Source: Corinectria fuckeliana (lineage: Eukaryota > Ascomycota > Sordariomycetes > Hypocreales > Nectriaceae). From it: DNA of 64,000 nt. The position numbers were made by a program, and so were the translations under genes. The notes beneath the pieces are model-generated. The model was not told the DNA's origin. It searched no databases and saw only the letters and a list, made by a program, of their open reading frames with translations. Shown piece after piece: positions 46,924 through 58,700 of the stretch (its first letter is position 1; the number at the start of each line of letters is the position of its first letter). The DNA lies in NCBI GenBank assembly GCA_019137255.1, contig WPDH01000028.1:186001-250000 (forward strand), given 5' to 3'.

Positions 46924-48634
46924 ATGGCATTCCCCTGGGAGAACATCACGGGGGGCGCTTTTGCGAGCACTCTGCTGCTCGCGTGGGCGCGGACCGAGTG
47001 GTCGAGATGGCCTCTAGCGGCGTCCTTCTTCATGTTGTGGACGGCGGGGCTGGTGCTATGGGGCATCTGGGCCCTCTGGATCTTCCCTCTGTTCATCTCG
47101 CCGCTGCGACACCTCCCCGAACCTTCGGGCAACCACTGGATTTACGGCCAGGGTAAGAGGATTATTGCTGAGCCTTCGGGCATGCCAATGCGAGAATGGT
47201 AAGCTCCCGGCACGTTTATAAGTCGGCTTCGCGGGGGCGTCGAGTGTGTGTGCTTGCAAGGCTGACGCGAGTTCTAGGGTAAATGCCATCTCCAACGACG
47301 GTCTCATCCGTTACCGCGGTCTGTTCAACCAGGAGCGTCTCCTCATTGCTTCGCCCAAGGCGTTGGCCGAGGTGCTGGTCACCAACAACTACGCATTCGC
47401 CAAGCCGGCCCAGATCCGATGGTCCCTCGGTCGCATCCTCGGCGTCGGCGTGCTGCTTGCCGAAGGCGACGAGCACCGGATGCAGCGACGCAGCCTCACG
47501 CCGGCCTTCGCCTTCCGACACGTCAAGAACCTGTACCCCGTCTTCTGGGGCAAGGCGCGCGAAGCAACGCAGGCCATGACGGCGGCGTTTGGGAGCCAGG
47601 GCGAGACGGACGCCGAGATAGTGTCGTGGGCGTCGCGCGCAACGCTGGACATCATCGGCGTCGCCGGCATGGGAAGGGATTTCGGGGCCATCCGCGACGA
47701 GAACAGCCTCCTCGCCAAGACGTATCAGAAGGTCTTCAAGCCGTCCCGGCAGGCCCGGATTCTGGCGGTGCTCGGCTTCTTCATCCCCACCCGGCTTCTC
47801 GGTGCGCTGCCGGTCCGTCGCAACGAGGACATCAACGAGGCGGCCAACGATATCCGCGTCGTGTGTCGCGATCTCATCCAGGAGAAGAAGGCCAAGCTCG
47901 CCAACAAGGAACAGCCCGATGTCGACATTCTGTCCGTCGCTCTCGAGAGCGGCGGCTTCTCGGATGAGAACCTAGTCGACCAGCTCATGACCTTCCTCGC
48001 CGCGGGCCACGAGACGACCGCGTCGGCCATGACGTGGGCTGTCTATATGCTGTGCCGGTATCCCGAGGTCCAGCGCCGACTCCGGGGAGAGATTCGCGAG
48101 AGGTTGCCGTCGGTCGATTCAGATGTCGACATCACCAGCCTGGACATCGACCGCATGCCCTATCTCAACGCCGTCTGCAACGAGGTCCTCCGCTACTACA
48201 GCCCCGTCCCCATCACGGTCCGCGAGGCGGTCCACGACACGACGATCCTGGGGCATCCGGTGCGCCGAGGCACTCGCATCATGCTGGTTCCGTGGGCGAC
48301 CAACTTTGACCACACGCTCTGGGGCCCGGACGCGGAGCAGTTCGACCCGGAGCGGTGGATGGGCGCCGAGGGCGCCGACAAGAAGGCTGCGAGCGGAGGC
48401 GCCAGCAGCAACTACGCGTTCCTGACGTTCCTGCACGGCCCGCGGAGCTGCATTGGGCAGAGCTTCGCCAAGGCCGAGTTTGCCTGTCTGCTCGCGGCGT
48501 GGATCGGTCGCTTCGATTTCGCCCTGGCGGACCCGGCGCTGGCGGACGAGAAGAAGCTGGATATCCGCAGCGGAGTGACGGCGCGTCCCGCCCGGGGAAT
48601 GCATGTCAAGGTTAAGGTTGTGAGTGGATATTGA
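46924..48634 (+). CDS. Cytochrome P450 monooxygenase
   Basis: This is a heme-thiolate monooxygenase anchored in the ER by an N-terminal hydrophobic segment (residues about 26-58, rich in Trp and Leu). Exons 46924-47198 and 47278-48634 (intron of 79 nt, in phase) give 543 residues, a normal length. All core motifs are intact: I-helix AGHETT (residues 334-339), K-helix ExxR (Glu394, Arg397), FDPERW and the heme loop FLHGPRSCIG with Cys483 as axial ligand. The AGHETTASAMTWAVYML helix resembles the CYP4/CYP52-like clan that acts on fatty acids or hydrophobic substrates, but I cannot assign a CYP family. No reductase, PKS, NRPS or terpene synthase lies nearby, so it is not obviously part of a biosynthetic cluster. 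Confidence 0.93.
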
Positions 48635-49705
48635 GCGCCTGATGCGCGGCCGGGGCTCCCCCTTGTGTGTGTGTGTGTGTGTGTGTGGTACCGTCGGGTG
48701 GCTTTCTACGGATGGTTTTCGGGTTTGGATTGGAATGGAGTTCTAGCTTGGGCATGATTAGATGATTAAGGGCGTTTGTTGTGCAGGAGGGGGTCATGGC
48801 TTTGGGTATCTAAGTTAGGTAGTAGCTGTGTAATTTAATGCGACTTTTTGAAAATAGATATCGTGTCATACCTAACGCCGTCCTGGTTTTTGCATCCACA
48901 CATAGTCTATAATCTAGTCTACTTCGTAGAGTTTTGGTCTAAGAATGACTGTCACCAGTGAGACAAAACTGACGGTAGAACCCGCAACCTTATACCTAGC
49001 TTGTCCCCGGATAGATAATTATTTCGAGGAACACAGCATTTCAAGACAAGGACTTCTCTTCTCTAGTACCTAACCATCGGGAGTTGTCCGGTAGGACTGA
49101 TTCAAACCATACTTATCTATAGGGTAAGCGACACGACAGTCCTGTAGGCGGACTTTGAGGCGGTCCAGAAGCGACCGTCGCACGTGTCCTTGCATGTGAC
49201 TGCCAGCTGGCAAAATAGGTGGAGATAAGACATCCCCCCCTGGACCAATGGACCGTCGTTGTGGCGGCCTGACGCCTCATGAGCCCTGGTCTCGTCTATA
49301 TCAGAGCATCCTTGGCGGGCTCCCTCTTGGACGATTACCTACTCTCGCCGACTGAATAGATAGGCAGCTCACACCCCTGACCGAGACCCTGAATCACAGG
49401 GCGTGCCTTTTCGCCAGACCCTGAGCCTCGACTTTCCAACTATCCAGGAGGTTTTCTCCATCAAGCGCATCCAGCGGCAGATCCAAATCCAACCCCAGCC
49501 CCACCCGAGTCCAGCCGGCGGGATTTAGCGCCTCGCTCGGGTAGAACCACCCCCAGCCACCGCTGTTTAGCGGGTCGGGACGACGGGGTCCCTAGGTAAT
49601 TAGGTGGTATCTAGGTAGGAAAGCTGGGCGCTGGCTCCAGCTCGCCAAAACAAACTCCATCAAAACACCCCAAACGACGCATCGTCAGGCCGATAGACCG
49701 GCACC
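48635..49705. other. Intergenic region between the P450 gene and the giant gene
   Basis: It begins with a TG microsatellite (48664-48687) inside the P450 3' UTR. The rest has no gene. An in-frame TAG at 49694-49696, four codons before the giant gene's ATG, fixes that start. TAGGTAATTAGGTGG words cluster near 49592-49618. Confidence 0.65.
48664..48687. repeat. TG dinucleotide microsatellite
   Basis: Twelve uninterrupted TG units start 30 bp after the P450 stop codon. Confidence 0.9.
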
Positions 49706-52700
49706 ATGATGCGAGGAAACCGCGCCCGGAGCCCGGAGGGCGACCGGCGACGGCGGTACGATCCTCGAGACTCGCGTCACCCGCCCGCAGATGGGCCTCG
49801 CGGGCCTCCGCCGCCCGCGATGCCCGCTTACAACCAGCCGCCCCCCGACTCACGCCGCGCGCCGCAGCCTCCCTCCCCGACATTCTCATACTCCAGCTCC
49901 ACCTCCTCCTCCCTGCTGGACATCTCGCGCTACAAGGACACGAAGCAATTCGGTGGCATCCTCGGCACCTTCTTCCGTGCCCCCTCGGACAACAACCGCC
50001 AGCGCCGCAAGGCCAAGAAGAAGCGTCGCGTCCTCTACTTCGGAAACTCGTCGTCGTCGTCGGTCAATTCCGACCTGGCCTACGGCGCTGGGTACATCAA
50101 GGGCGCCAAGAGCCGCAACTTCAGCCCCCGGAGCCGGAGGTCCTCACAAGAACTCCGCAAGACGTCGCAAGAATTTCGCAGGACGTCGCAGGAATCCCAC
50201 AGGCCCTCGCAAGAGCTCCGCCGGCCTGACGCGCACCCGCTACAGCCCCCCAGGCGAGAACGCGAAAACCTGCTACCGCGGCAGAGGAAGGACCCAGACG
50301 CGGAAATCCTGAACCTCGGCCGCAGGCTCACTGATTTTGCGAAGCGGCAGGATGACGAGGATAAGCGCCATTCCGGCTCCGGCTCCGGCAAGGGCAAGGC
50401 CCTTGCGCTCGGAGCCGCCGGGGCTGTAGGAGCCTCGATGATGGCATCCAAGTTCGGCCGCCATAAGCAGCAGGGCTCCAGCCGCGGAATCGGCAGTTCA
50501 AGACACCATCGCGACTCGTCCGACGATGAGTCGGACTGGGAGAGCGCTTCCGAGGACGAGTCCTCCAGCAGCGATGGTGCGGATTCGGTGCTTGCGTACG
50601 GCAGCATTGTCTCTCACGCAACGAGACCCGCCGGAGTAGCCACCGCCGCGACCGCAACTGCTGCTTCCATGGCTTCCCACAGGCCAAGTACAGACTCCCC
50701 CTCGATCTATCGAGACCACGGCGATAGGAGTTCCATCGTCGACCCCCGCCTCTTTGGTCCTTACAATTCCCTGCGCGGAATGATCAATACTCCGTGTGGT
50801 TTTGGGGACCAACAACAATCTCCATCCTATTACCATCAATCGGGTAGCGTCGCAACTATCATCCCCCCAGTCCGCGAGAGCTACTCGGTTCCTCCCTCTG
50901 ATCACACTCGATTCGACGCAAACCGAACCACCATCTCATCACGCCAAAACCTCCCTCACCGCGCACGGCCCGCCCCCGTCACGTTGGAACAGCCCATCCC
51001 AAAGACGCCCGTCTCTTCCAAGGTATATGATGCCGAGAAGTTTGAGGACGTCAGCCGAAGGGATCCCCGCCACTCGCGTCCAACGTCCAACGAGAAGGGT
51101 GGCTGGGGCGAGGCCGCTGCCGTTGGCCTCGCCGCTGCCACTATCGGCGGCGTAGTTGCATCTTCTTCCCGCAGGGACGAGAAGCGTGACAGGCGTGGCG
51201 ACCGCGTGGACGAGAAGCGGAACCGCGAGAACCGACGTTATCAGGATGAGGAGCGGTACCGGGACTCGAAGCGTTGGGAGCGAGACGAAGAGCGTCCGCA
51301 AGGGGAGCAGGAGCTCGAAGTGGACCGCCGCAAATCGAAGCGTGACCCCCCCTCCTCCCAGAATGCAGATGACCGAGACCCCAAGAGGTCTTCACGATAT
51401 GACGACCATGATGATACCCTTAGAAAGAGAAAGGAGAAGCAGACGGAAGTTGCAGTCGTACCTCGCCCGGACCCGGTGTCTTACAAGCACCATGGGGAGG
51501 AGATCAAAGTCGAGTTCGAACCCCCATCACCCTATGTGGCTCATAATTACAATGGGGAGGAGATCGAAGTTGACTATGGTACGGAGCCAGTCCCCATTGT
51601 TCACAAACAATATACTCGAGACGAACGCCGAAAGCTTCTTCCGACAACCGTGGCAAGCCAACAAGTTGCTACGCGATCAAGCCAACCCACCCAATCAACC
51701 ACGGGTTCGGTCGACCCGTTCCAATACCAGGTTGATGAGAACGATGCCTTCATGAGACCCCAGTCCGACACCTCCAAACGACCGCTTACGCCCACGGTCG
51801 TGACTGTGGAGCGTGAACCTAACTTTGACGACTCACCGCCGAGGTCACCGCCGGGGAACACAGCGGCGGACGCTCGACTGAGCCGCAAGGACTCGTTTGA
51901 GATCGAGAAGATGGTCGAGGACTACCGGAAGGGAACGCAGGACGCATCTCGATATAAGGACCCCCGAGAAGGCCACGAGTACGAGATGGAGGAGCATCAG
52001 GCCAAGTCCATCTACGATGAGGCAAAGCATGCCACCGCCCCCGTGTCCGCAGCTGCGTTCGCCTCTGCCATCGCCGTCGAGCAAGAACGATCAAGGGAGC
52101 TCCGCAATGGCAAGAATTCCTCCTCCTCCAGCTCCCGGGATAGCTCCCGGCCAAGAGACGTTGTCCAAGATGAAGCCGACAAGTATTATCGCGAATCCGC
52201 GATCGCGCGCAAGATTGCTTCTGACGAGATCCGCTCCCGCAGTTCCTCCCCAGAACGTTCTGTGGTGGATAAGTGGCGAGATACTTCTGTCGAAGCCTTC
52301 ACTATTGTAACGCCTCCGGACATGGAAGATAAGGAACCGAAGAAGAGTCTCTATGACGGTCCCGACGCGGACGTGAGAATCGACAACAAACTCTTCCCTC
52401 ACGAGGAACGCCGCTTCCGCAGTTCGTCAAGTGATCTTGATGCATCAACTTTCAAGTCGAGAGATCCCTCTGCGGAGCGGGAACGTCCGCTTCTCAACTT
52501 GGTTTATCCTACGCCGATTGTTAGCCGCGAACCGTCGCCACTTCCCACCGAGCGTGAGATGACAAGGGAATATGAAGAGCCAAGCTTGAAGTCTGTTGTG
52601 GACGATGTCATCATCGGCCCTAGGGGACAAATCGTCAATATCCCTTCTGCCCCTAAATCCGTAACTTGGGGCCAGAACCAGACAAAGCGTTTCGAGGTTG

Positions 52701-55700
52701 AGAGCCCTGGTGACAGAAGCGACGAGGATGGCTATGTTCGGTCTGAGACCTCTGAGAAGCCTCGCCCACGTCTGAACAAGGCCAGTCGTTGGGGAGCTAT
52801 CGCGGCGGCGATGGCCGTTAGCTCCAAGGAACCCAACAACGAGCCTGATGTTGTGCTTCCCTCCTCCGTCGATGACACCGCGGTCGTCAGAAGCTCCGCC
52901 GACGCTTCTAGTCGGGATGTCCCCGTGCATTCCGCTCAGATTTATTCTGACGACGCCAGCCAAGAACCGCCAGTCCCCGGCCCCAAGCCTACCAGCCCAA
53001 GAACTGAGCGCATGCCTGGTGGCTACGCGGATGACATTGAATTCGCAGCCACCCTGGCCGCTGGCCTTAAGGACACTGGGTTTGACCCTGATATGGTCAT
53101 TGACGATCCCACGTATGCCCGACGAGAATCTCCCCCAGGAATGCAGGATGCCCATGGTGATGGTTGGTACCAGAGACCTTACGCGGAGACCATCTCAGAC
53201 TTGGCCGCAGCTCCTGCACCGAAGCCAGCACTTGACGCAGGATTCATTCTGGGTGAGGTAGAGACTCCTCGGGACAGCACACTCATCCCCACGGTTTCCG
53301 ACAGGGATCAGGCTTTTGATTACCTTGCGGGTTCGCAGTCCCAGTCGTCCGAGACACCAGGGTCACCAAGTGACGAAGTTGCGGCACGCATCGATGGCAC
53401 TCCGGAGAACCTGAAGCAGAAAAAGAGGGAGCAGCGCAAGCGAGAGAAGGTCGTGGTTGTCCAGGATGACGGGACGAGCCGCCTCGTAGACGCTGACCTA
53501 GGACAACCGGACGATGTCGTCTGGGAAAAAGCTGCTCGTCAGAGGTCCGAGAAACACGAGAGTACCCGTGACTTCGACGACGTGCCGAGCCACGCGGACA
53601 CTGAACCCAGGCACGGCGAAGACACCTGGGAAGACGTTGCTCGGGAGAGACCCAGCAAACACCAGATAAGCCCTGATTACGATCTTGGGACTGGCCAGCC
53701 CCTGGATACCATGCCCGTGCCACCGCGTGAGGTCAGGCAAGATGCTTGGGATGACATTGCTCGGCCCAAGAAACATCGGAAGAGCCGTGACTTCGACGAC
53801 GAGGAGAGCTCCAGAGTCTCTGCCCCTATCGCATCTCACCGCGACCGACATTCCTCTCGGGATTACCCTCCTAGAGACGTTAGATCCGACGACGAGTGGG
53901 ATGCCCCTAAGCATGGCAGGAAAAGACGCGGCTCCGACGATGGTGATTTATCTCGAATTGTTGCACCGGCTGCTGCTCTTGGAGCTCTTGCTCTGGCTGG
54001 CCACCACTTGTCTAAGAGCGAAAGGTCACGGTCACGATCCAGGGAACCTAGGGCTGATGACGAGCGGGACGTCCCACGGAAGTCAAAACACAGGAGAAGC
54101 CGTGATTTTGACGACTGGAATGCCTCGCAAGTCTCTTCTCCCAAGGAGTCCTCACACCGCAGACGGTCCTCTAGAGACATGCCGCCAACAGACGCGCGGT
54201 CTGATGACGAGCGGGAAGCCCGCGAAAAGTCAAGGAAGCACAGGAAGGACCGAGATACTCATGACGATGACCGATCTCGTGTCTCTGCACCTGTGGGGTC
54301 CCACGACCGGCATTCGTCCAGAAAGGGCTCGTCGAGAGACGTACGGTCCGATGATGAATGGGACACACCGAAGTCGAGTAGGTCCAAGTCGAAGCGTGAT
54401 TCAGCAGTCTTGGACTCTCCCGCGCGCTCGGTAGCAGCCTCAGAAATCTCCGTCGGCAGTGCCAGCAGTCGCAGAAGCAAGAAGGAGAAGCGAAGAAGCG
54501 GAACCGAAGAGGATTTATCTGAGCTTCGTGACAGCCCAACAAGCCGCAGACGTGATCACTTTGACGATCGGGATGTTAGCTCTGTCGTGTCCGAGTCTCG
54601 TGGCGACGATCGCCATCGAGAGAAGGGACACCGACGCAAGTCTTCCCTCCGATTCGACGATGATGATGCCAAATCCGTCGCGTCTGCCCCTGGCTCTGGC
54701 TCGTCTCGCCGCAGCAAGGACAGCAAAGACCGCAGGGACCCCGAGAAGAGGTCCAGCGGTATCTTCTCCAGCATGTTCAAGTCGAACGGACATAAGGATG
54801 GGAAGCGGGATTCTTTTTTAGATAATGCCGACACCCTTGGCGCGGGTGTCGGCCTTGCGGGCGCGGTGGCCGCTGTTGCGTCCAGTGCTGCTCGTTCCAA
54901 CGCCGCCGATGCTTCGTCAGACCAGGAGTACCATGCCTCTGACGATTTGCGCCGCATCCGAAGTTTTGATACCTTCGACCCCGAGGTTGCTCCCCGAGCA
55001 ATCAAGCCTGCCATTGACCCCCAATATGGCGACCTTCTTCCCCTCCCCCCTAGCGAGCCGGGGAGCCCTATCTCTTCGCCGGAGGACATGCCTCCCCTCC
55101 CCGATAGTCGACCGGATACGCCGCCTGAGCAGCGATCTATGAAGCGTGAGCTTTTGACTCACCACCGGCGCCGCAGCGGCATCGATACGCCAGCCAAGTC
55201 TCCCAGCATAACTGCAATCCCTATCCAGCTTCGTATGGGCCAGCGCTCCAACCCGCAGTCACCCATCAACTACAAATCCTCCCCCGCTGGGTCTCCCATT
55301 ACTTATACCGCCGACTCACCGGGCGCCACGAGACGAGCAGCTCGCCCCACCTCCTGGGACAGCAGTCGCGAATATAAACCGCTGTATCTCCTTGAACACG
55401 CCCGCAACATCCCGCCTCTGGATGAAGAAGAGCTGCCAGCGCTGCCCCCAAGCGAGTACAGTGACTACTCATCACGCGGGTCTCCTGAGCCTGATATTCA
55501 CTATGATAGCGACTACTTTGGGCCTAGTCTCGACGATATTCATTTCGCGGACCCTGGTCTGCAAATCGACACAAATGTCCCCCCAGCCATCCCGAGTGGT
55601 GATGATGCGGGGTCGGAGGAGTCAACTCCCCGGGCCGAGACCAAGCCGGAGTTCCCACCACCAGCACTTGCTCCGGCTTTTGAGCCCGAGCCTGCTCGGG

Positions 55701-58700
55701 AGCTGGCCTTCGCAAATAAGCCGACCAGGGGCGTCCTATTAGAGTCACTCATGGAAGAGCCAGAGCCAGAGTCTGTCGACCCTACGAGCAAAGATAGGAG
55801 TACTTACCTTCTCAACTTCACACCACCATCTCTCAAGTCTGCTGGCATATTTGGCCTTCCCGAAGGTCCAAGCGAGACGACACCGACTAAGCAGAGGGGA
55901 CGCGACGCTCTTAGCGACGAGCTTGATGATCTGACCCCTGCGGACGAGCACTTCTCGAACACCGTCGGTGGCTCTTCGGAGGATCAGAGTCTCGGCAAGT
56001 CGTTTTACGGTTCCCATGGAGTTCAAGGTATCGATGAGCAGCCTGCCAAAGAGGAGACACCTCGCGAGGTTCTTAAAGTAGCAGGCGAGACTGTTTCGGA
56101 GTCAATTATTGAGCCAGTTACGGAGTTGGCAAAGGAGCCGGAGGCCGAAGAACTCACTCGAGAGACTACTCCTGAGCCCCTCACGGAGGCTGCTGTCGAG
56201 CCAACTGAGCCTCCGTCTTCCCTCGCCGAGACTGTAGAGAAGTCCGCAACTGGGGATAACGCTGATGTTGTTCTCGATGCTCCTACGGTGCTGGACAACG
56301 AACCCCGTACCGAGGCACCCACTCCCGACTCAATTTCTGAGCCCCTCGCTGTCGAGCCCGCCGAGGCTCTTGCTGAAGTTATTACCGAGACGACGAAGGA
56401 GCCTGCAGAAGACGAAATCACTCTTTCTGTTGATGATATCCCCACTGTGCTGGACAACCAACCTGGGACCGAGGATCTTACTCGAGATTTCAACCCCGAG
56501 CCCCTTGGAGAGCCTATCGTCGAACCCACTGGGCCTCTAGCTGAAGATATCACTCCGACTACGAAGGGGCCTGTGATTGAGGATATTGACGGCATTGACG
56601 ATATTGATGATACTGTTCCCGAAGCCTCTACCGCGCACGACCCTGAACCTTGGACTCAGAAGTTTGCTCGAAGATTCATCCCCGGGCTCTTTACCAAGGC
56701 CGCTGTCGAAGCCCTTGAGTCTCGGAACCAAGCTGCCACAGGGGCCGCGAAAGAGCCAGCGCCAGAGAAGTTGACCTCAGATGATGTTTCTGATCCTATC
56801 GCCAAGGAAGTTCCTGATGCTCCCGCGATGTCCGAAAATGAACCTGCAACCGAGGAACCTAGTCGACAGATCATTTCTGAGTCTACCACCGAACCTTCTC
56901 TGGATCCTGCTGCTGCACCAGTCCTTGAGCCTGCTAGCGAGCCAATTCCTGCCACCACCGTTGAGAGTCTGAACGAGCCTCCTCTTGAGCCAGTATCCGA
57001 ACCTGCCGACGTTGTCACTGAACCTGCTGCTGAGCCCACTCCCGAAGCAGCTCCCCAACTCGCCGAGAACGAGTACACGAAACAGGCATGGGATAGCATC
57101 CCAGGAAAGGACAAGAAGAAGATCAGGAAGAGCCTCAGAAAGAAGGGTCTAGAGGTGGTGTTCAGAGACCCCGTAGAGCCCCCTGCGCTCGCCAAGGAGG
57201 ATACCAAGGATGTCAAGGCTTCAAAGAGCGAGGAGGTGATTGCTACTGAGGACCCTGTCTCAAAGGTTGAGCCTGTTGAGCCCGTGGAGCCCGTTGAGTC
57301 TCAGAAGACTGAGGAACAGTCCAGTCGTGTGGTGGAAGTGCCTACAGAGACTCTTCCAGCTGAGCCTGACGCTCTGGTAAAGGATCTCACTACTACTTCT
57401 GATTCCGAGAAGCTCTTACCCAAGTCTTTGGATGATGTACCACCTGCGGACCAGGAACCCTCTGCCGTTCAAGAGCTGGACACTCCTGCAATTGAGAAGA
57501 GTCTGGACGCCATCACCGAGCCCGAGGCCGCAACGCCTATCCCGGATACTCGAGAAGCTGATGTGGTCCTAGCTGATATTCTCTCCACTGAGAATACAAC
57601 TGAGCCATCTCGGGAGCCAGCCACAGACCTAGCCGAGGTGGAAGTTTCGCAACCGCAATCCAAGAAGAGCAAGAAGAAGAAGAAGAAGGGCAAGGTAGCA
57701 GCCGCCGTGGAAGATGAGCCGGCACAGACCGAACCCGCAGTGGCTGATCGCGAGCTCAACCTGGAAGATGCGCCCGAAAAAACGATCGACTCTTCTGCAC
57801 GGCCTGATGCTCCCCTGGTTAGTGCAGATGTTCTCGAGCCTCAGGCAACTACCCCCGAAGCCACGACTAAGTTGCCTGTCGAGTCTACTGTTGAGCCTGT
57901 TGCCGAGCCTACCGCTGTCGAGTCTACGGTCGAGTCTGTTGAGCCTGCCCCCGAGCCTGTTGTCGAGCCTGATACTGAGCCCGCTGTTGAGCCTACAGTC
58001 GAGTCTGTGGCCAAGCCCACGGTTGAGCCTGCGTACGAGTCTAGAGTCGAGTCTACCGCCGAGCCCGCTGTCGAGCCCACCTCGGAGCCTACTGCCGAGT
58101 CGACTATTGAACCTGCTGTTAAGTCTATTGTTGAGCCTACCATCGAATCTGCGATTAAGCCCACAGTTGAGCCTGCGTTCGAGTCCACTACAATCGAGCC
58201 TACCGCTGAGGATACTGCCGAGTCTCTTGCTAAGCCTACCGCTGTTAAGTCTACAGTCGAGTCTGTTGAGCCTGCCTCCGAGCCTGATGTCGAGCCTGTT
58301 GTCGAACCTACTGTCGAACCTACTGTCGAGCCTAATACTGAGCCCGCTGTTGAGCCTCCCACTGCTGAGCCTACAGTCGAGTCTACCGCTGAGCCCACTG
58401 TTGAGCCTACTGCTGAGCCTGCTGTCGAATATCCTGTCGAGCCTACTATCGAGTCTGCGGTCAAGCCCACGGCTGAGCCTTTGTTCGAGCCTACAGTCGA
58501 GGTTACCACTGAGCCTACTACCGAGTCTGTTGTCGAGCCTACCGCTGTTGACTCTACAGTCGAGTCTGCTGAGCCTACCGCTGAACCTACTACCGGGTCG
58601 ACTGTTGAACCTGCAGTCGAGTCTATTGTTGAGCCAGCCTCCGAGCCTGCTGTCAAGCCTGTTGTTGAGCCTACTGTTAAACCTGCGGATGAGCCTGCCA

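Noticed and set aside
46924..49705. Secondary-metabolite cluster around the P450
   Set aside because: No backbone synthase, transporter or pathway regulator lies within reach; the neighbours are housekeeping-type genes.
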